From positions 108,425,158 through 108,489,157 of the forward strand of contig NC_089587.1 of the NCBI RefSeq assembly GCF_019320115.1: a stretch of DNA of 64,000 bases, read 5' to 3'. The first letter of the stretch is position 1; every line of letters starts with the position of its first letter. Of the stretch, positions 58,817-64,000 are shown piece by piece. A program made the translations under genes and the position numbers. The notes beneath the pieces were generated by a model. That model made no database searches and was not told where the DNA came from. It saw only the letters and a list, made by a program, of their open reading frames with translations. The DNA comes from Miscanthus floridulus. Its lineage: Eukaryota > Streptophyta > Magnoliopsida > Poales > Poaceae.

Positions 58817-61800
58817 TGTGGTAGAACCTCCTAAATTATAGGGCCCACATGCACCTGTCACTGTCCGACGACCTTTGACATCTGTGCATATGTTTTTGGT
58901 AACTTAAGAAGACTGTTGGGTGTCCTCGGGGAACCTCGAATCATCCACAATTTTCGAGCAGGATCACGTTACAGAGTCATTGTAGTATTACAACATTTAT
59001 TCAAATATCTACACCAGAGTAAAAATAGCGAAAGTCTTACAATAACATAATTTACAAAACAGTAGTTTCAAACCTTACAACTAAGTTCGATGATTATTAC
59101 AAAACGAAATAGTGGAGTGGCATTATAATATAATACAAAACACACAATGAAACTGCCCTGCCCAAGGGCCACACATTTACTTCTCATCGTCATCACAAGG
59201 AACAACCGTCATGCAGCATGATCCAAAATAGATCTGCTCATGAGGCTCACCTGCAACAAGGGTCAATGAACCCTAAGTACAAAAGTACTCAACAAGACTT
59301 AACCGAAATAAGAACTGATAAACTCAGGAATGCAGTCTCAGGGATTCAAGGTATGGCTTTAGCAATAATCAAAGTTATTTTGCGTAAAAGCTCTTTAATA
59401 AAAAATTCTTTAATTTGACATTTATAACTTCATAAAATCATATACAAAGCTGACATGATCCGTATGGAGATCATGAAACTTCATATCCAACACTTTCTCA
59501 ACCAGCCTCAAGTTCCAGTTATTAATACTACGATGATGAATAGTGAGTTGAGTCTCCATAACCGAGGAGCAACGATGATTCGAACCGATTAAGACCCAGC
59601 TGGGAATTCCAGACCACACGACATATGCAGGTCCCCGACCTACATATACCAACCTGCACTCAGATCCTCTAAAACAAGAATGGGTCTGCGCCACTCGAGA
59701 ATACAGTACTCCACCAATCCAGCCCATGGCCACGTGGGTACACGCTATTCCCGCCATCTCTCCACTCCTAGTGCGCGAGTAGCCATTCTCGTACTAGAAT
59801 CGCCAAGTTAAGGCTTACCGGAGTATGTGGTTAGTATTACAAAGTCTCACCTCATGCAATTCAACAACGGTACGGACCTTAATCGACACAGACGGAAAGT
59901 ACCCGCTCACAAGACCTCCATGTCTTGTGGCTCACACACACCGAGTCCGCCCGGTCTAGATTTATTACTCCACATTCCCATATCACATGATGACATAAGT
60001 AACCAAAGTTCCATTTAAAATTTGTAGGTGGCAGTTAATCACCCGACTTTCATCGTTCTAAGCATAGCTAAGCAAAACTAGGCATATACGAATTTAAAAC
60101 TGGTAATATGGTAAATATGGAATCACAAGGTTGGTAATGTACCAATTTGGTTTGTACTTGACTCCTAATCACTTAATGCAGTAAAAAGAAGCAAAAGCGA
60201 AATCAATTTGTAAAATACAAGGTAGGGTTGTATGCATCCGGGGCTCGCCTTCGTTGACGGAAAAGTCTGGTTCCTACGACGTTTCACAAGTATTCGATCC
60301 GACCTCAACAGACGGATTAACCTCCTCCGCAACTTGATTAACTACTACGTGTTCACCTTCGTTCACTACACGTAGTAACAGTGCCATGTTTAACATGATG
60401 CGGAGTACGAAACATGATGCTCGATGATGGATGCAAAAATTAACAATTTGAATACAACTTTCCTTCGCGGTACAGTTACAAGTCAAACTAACCAAATCTT
60501 TTTCGTACTACTTACATCAATTGCCAAGGATCATTACCAACTAATGACCCAAGGACATCACTCAATCAAAAATGCAAACAAAACCTAAATCACTAAAGGT
60601 TACTATTTGCTTTTATGAATTAATTAATTAATTAAGAATTATGAAATAAATCAACTTGTTCCAATTGACCTCAAAATTTTTGTAAATATTCATTACATGA
60701 TAAGTAAGTGACAAGACAAATTTCATAATTTTTGGACAATTAAATAAGCCTAGAAAAATCATGGAAATCCATTTATTAATAAATTGAGCAATTTTTATCA
60801 CATTAAAAAAGTACTGAAAAACAACATTTCATATTTTTTCTAAATAATATACATCATAGAGAGGTCACACAAAAATTTTCATAATTTTTGGGGCTCTAAA
60901 TAATTCTACACAAAAATAACAAAAGCATACACTATTCAATCATTTCTGAAAAAAAAATTCATTTTCAAATCACTGAGTCACTGACACCTTGACCCCACCT
61001 GTCATCCCCTTCCTCCCACGCTGACTACGGCAACAACGGCGCTGACCGGCGATTCCTCGTCGACAGGGAGACCAACGGTGACGACCAAGGTACCAAAACA
61101 CTACCCTCGACTAGGCGCATCGGTCTAGGGCACAAGCTGGACTAGCTACGGACTGGACCGAGCACTACGCCGGCCATGGCGGACACGGTGGCACGGCAGC
61201 ACTACGCCGGTGACGTGAAACCAGTAGAGCTTAAACAAAGGATCCAGGAAGCACCAGTAGCTCACCCCGAACGCGTTGAAGCAAGGAACGAGGTTGGAGA
61301 AGCAACGGAGAGGCGTGACGACGACCACGGTGATCACGGCAGAGCAAAGATCGTCGGTGAAGGAGAATCGGCGACTGCAGTGATCAAAATGAGTAAACAA
61401 CAATGGATTAAGTACTATAGCATCGAGACGAAGCCGTAGGTACACTGATCACGGGCAACGGCTCACCGGAGGGCTCTGGCCACGATGACACGCCCGCGGC
61501 GGTGAAGTTGCCGGCCGTGAGGAAGAAAGACGTGGACAGCGGATTCTCGGCAATTTCAGGCGACCAATGTTAGCTGGCTGGATTCACAAGGAAAAGATGG
61601 AACTAGGACGGCCTTTACCAAGATGGCAACGGCGCTGGGGAGACGATGCAAGCTCGCCGGAGTGATGACAACGGCGGCGGCGGTGAAAACAGAGGAAGAA
61701 GAAAAACGACGACGACGGCGTCTCGGTACTTATAGCGCGGCTCAGAAGCTCAAGGAAGCCACGACGGAGCCATTTCCGCGCCAGCGCGACGCCAAAGACA

Positions 61801-62415
61801 GCCACGACGCGCCTAGAACGCCGAAGAAGGCCTGCCGGCAATGTAGCTTAGACGGTGAACACTGTTCACAGTATTTACAAGATTGCCATTCGCCAAAATT
61901 CACAAATTACTCTCAAATTTTCATAACAACTCAAAAATCTCCAAAAACAAAAGTTGTTCAAAATCAAAAGTTCTACAACTTTGCTTTTATAATCAACCCC
62001 TAATTCGGTCTAGATTTTGAAATGGACTTTTGAATTCGAATAGGGGAAATTTAACGAATTACGCCTTTTTGAATTACTCCAAATTTTTCTAAACAACTTG
62101 AAAAACTCCAAAAACAAACTTTGTATAACTTGTCAAGCTCTACACTTTTGCTTTAAGGCTCAACCCCAAAATATGCTTAGATTTTGAAATGAGTTTTCAG
62201 GGTAGGATTTAAATGTTGAAAATCAGGGTTTTCTCGAAAATTTAAAAATCCAAGCAAACTTTGAACTTGAGTCAAACAATACAATTCAACACATACCACA
62301 TAAATATAAACTTGTTTTAGTGTATGCATCTCAAAGTTTTCACCAAATGCCAAATGCTTTGCAATGCGTATGATGACATGTCAGGTTTTAGTATTTAAAC
62401 ACCCGAGGTGTTACA
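58817..62415 (-). mobile_element. Giant solo LTR inside MULE-2 transposase
   Basis: 3599 bp, plus strand TGTGGTAGAACC..GGTGTTACA, with a perfect duplication ATTAG (58812-58816 and 62416-62420). Its two tips match those of the giant-LTR element at 40615-52422, and it has the same AT-rich / GC-rich / AT-rich profile (GC core about 61000-61850). No interior, so it is a recombination product. Removing it and one ATTAG rejoins ECFRHL to NNFIKKYG of the transposase. Frames inside it (for example 61176-61439, 61623-62003) have no recognisable domain. Confidence 0.92.
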
Positions 62416-63665
62416 ATTAGATGTCTAAAGCACTCCCTATGTTCAGCCTTAGGAAAAACTTTCTGAACTGCATTTTCCATACCTTTGCATGCATCTGATG
62501 AGATAGCTAAAATAGGAAGATCTCCTATGGCCTCATGGAAATGAGTCATAAACCAAGTCCAGTTATCTATTGTCTCGCCATCAATGAAGCCGAAAGCAAC
62601 TAGGTACATCCAGTTGTGACCATCTATACCACAAGCAGCAGCTAAATGACCATTCCATCTACCATTAAGTGCAGTAGAGTCTATGCTAAGGTATGGCCTG
62701 CATCCTTCTAAGAAACCTTCAATGCAAGGTTGTAGTGCACAGAAAAATCTATGCAAATAGAACATGTTGTCTACCTTCTTAATGCCAATCTCAATAACAC
62801 TGCCTGGAGACTTCTTCAGTACCTCTGCCCTCCAATTGAATAGTAGCTGAAAGCTATCTTCCCATTTGTCATACAATTCTCTCAAAGCAATTTGCCTACC
62901 TTTCCAAATAGTGTCATAATGAATTTGGCACTTCTGCTCATCCTGCAAAGTTTTTTCTAGTTCCTTACAGCCCATACTTGTTTTCTTTCTAAGGTGATGT
63001 ATTGCCTTTTGTAGCAACCCAAGCACTGGTTGGTGTCGTAGTCTTCCTCCTAGCACTTGATGTACATGTGTGGTCACCAATAAGCTTTGTCACCTGCAAA
63101 AAAATTAATTAGTGAATGCAAACAATAATAGATGTGTGGTACCATAATGGTGCACCCATCAGGTTGTCTACGCCCAACAAGATGCCAAGGACAATCTTCT
63201 CCTTTGCAATCAGCAATGTATCTAGATGGGTCTATTTTGACAATGTGTAGTTCAAACTCTTCATTTATAGCAAATTGTCTCACAACCAATCTAAACTCCC
63301 TCATGTTAGGATACACTGTGCCAAGATCCATTCTAGGCCAATTTGGATCATGCACCATAGTCCTCACCCCTGGTAAATAGTCATCAACATCAATGGTTGC
63401 CCCAGTTGTATCAACTTTCCAAGTATCATCGTTCTGTTCACCGCAAACTTTCCTAGCTGCCTCCCATGCCTTATCAGCCTCGTCATCCTCAAGCCTAAGT
63501 CCCAACAATGCATACATCACCACATCATCAACCATCTCTATTCTTCCCTCTTCATCTCGACTTTCTTCAATACATAGCGTATCCCAATCAATAAGAGGTG
63601 TCCGCAGCTGCTGTGCAGGAGGTTCTACCGCTGCTAAGCTAAGTTCAGGCTCTCCATCTAGCCTA

Positions 63666-64000
63666 GTACATGAAAAAAGTGGTATAGTTAGGAGATCTCC
63701 AAAGTTAGATTACCACCGCATCTACACTAATAGAGGCTAATCTACATGCTAGCAAGAATGCGTACCCTAGGATGAGATCTGGCTAGTGGTTGTCCATCCA
63801 GCACTTGGAGCAGCGCGGGTGTGGGCGATGGTACCGGGAACCCTGGCTGGCTATGGGGAGACAGCCAAGGAGGTGGGCTGACGCGGACGCGTCGGGGCGG
63901 CGGCGGGGGGCTCTCGGCGAGTACGCGTCAGCCCTGGTGGCGTTGGTCTATCCTGTGACCGAACGAATTGGGGATCGAATGGATTGGATACGAGAGATAC
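63666..64000. other. 5' region of MULE-2 transposase gene
   Basis: 63666-63780 is probably intron or 5' UTR. 63790-63950 is strongly GC-rich. Expected to hold the transposase promoter and the inner part of the right inverted repeat, which the window cuts. Confidence 0.45.

Larger units (their letters stand above)
57311..63665 (-). pseudogene. MULE-2 transposase (mudrA-like), split by a solo LTR
   Basis: Exons from 63665: EPELSLAAVEPPAQQLRTPL, MVDDVVMYALLGLRLEDDEA, MuDR DNA-binding region (FRLVVRQFAINEEFELHIVK, CKGEDCPWHLVGRR); intron about 63081-63142; VTKLIGDHTC then a frameshift; AIHHLRKKTSMGCKELEKTL; MULE core with the first acidic residue in LSIDSTALNGRW and another in AISSDACKG, to AEHRECFRHL (62421). 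After the solo LTR: NNFIKKYGDDVFSKMYPAAR, SWIM finger CTCLEWQHTGKPCQHAL (about 58290), basic region, knuckle CKRCGELGHGKTSYKC (about 57890), and a Pro/Ala repeat tail. Stops at 58577 (NN-stop-IKD) and 58139 (SQ-stop-PDV) replace expected Trp. Most of the gene is otherwise well preserved, so decay is recent compared with MULE-1. Confidence 0.87.
55305..64000 (-). mobile_element. Mutator-like element MULE-2 (right end outside window)
   Basis: Left border is within about 20 bp of the RSH ATG, starting near GGAATTTTGCCATT. Inside are a GRF zinc-finger gene (+, left) and a mudrA gene (-, right), convergent. A sequence near the window end (63950-64000, reverse complement TATCTCTCGTATCCA) faintly resembles 55488-55510, so the right inverted repeat may begin here, but the terminus is not seen. 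It lacks a PMD gene. A giant solo LTR (58817-62415) interrupts the transposase. Confidence 0.7.

Noticed and set aside
61176..62003. Plus-strand frames of 87 and 126 residues
   Set aside because: Lie in the GC core of the giant solo LTR; low-complexity Arg/Lys-rich translation.

Overview
This window is nuclear DNA from a grass, most likely an Andropogoneae species (sugarcane / Miscanthus / sorghum group). That is inferred from the transposon families, the GC-rich monocot-style first exon of the host gene and its close match to rice-type RSH proteins. There is one host gene. Nearly everything else is transposable elements, many inserted inside one another. I see no prokaryotic features, no CRISPR array and no tRNA or rRNA gene.

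The host gene is a chloroplast RelA/SpoT homolog of the RSH2/RSH3 class (ppGpp synthetase/hydrolase) on the minus strand. Its six exons are spread over 16556-55289. The gene is broken in several independent ways: a Ty1-copia element in exon 1 (target duplication CACCC), a 1-nt shift in exon 1, a roughly 20-kb intron 2 that received a copia element and then a 13.3-kb Sirevirus, a 35-bp insertion and a 406-bp insertion in exon 3, and a Mutator-like element (MULE) sitting just upstream of the ATG. When these inserted lengths are subtracted, the exon lengths add up to exactly 713 codons with consistent splice phases, which supports the model.

Layout from left to right. 1-2760: truncated giant LTR. 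2761-3967: unassigned, with one MITE-like piece. 3968-15838: MULE-1, with roughly 200-bp terminal inverted repeats, a decayed mudrA transposase (itself split by a solo Sirevirus LTR at 5192-6746), a plant-mobile-domain (PMD) gene, and a convergent GRF zinc-finger gene. 15839-16555: RSH 3' flank. 16556-18539: RSH exons 3-6. 18540-38439: RSH intron 2, containing copia-1 (19065-38192) with a Sirevirus (19518-32799) inside its LTR. 38440-38950: RSH exon 2 and the end of exon 1. 38956-54783: copia-2, which contains a giant-LTR retrotransposon (40615-52422). 54784-55289: start of RSH exon 1. About 55305 to the window end: MULE-2, with a GRF zinc-finger gene, a convergent mudrA gene, and a giant solo LTR (58817-62415) splitting the transposase.

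Two observations stand out. First, both unrelated-looking MULEs carry the same pair: a mudrA transposase and, at the opposite end and convergent, a gene for a GRF-type zinc-finger protein. This resembles the mudrA/mudrB layout of MuDR and makes the GRF protein a candidate accessory factor of these transposons. Second, the nonsense codons in several independent elements are nearly all TAG/TAA/TGA codons at positions expected to be Gln (CAG/CAA) or Trp (TGG). This is the pattern expected from deamination of methylated cytosine in silenced DNA.
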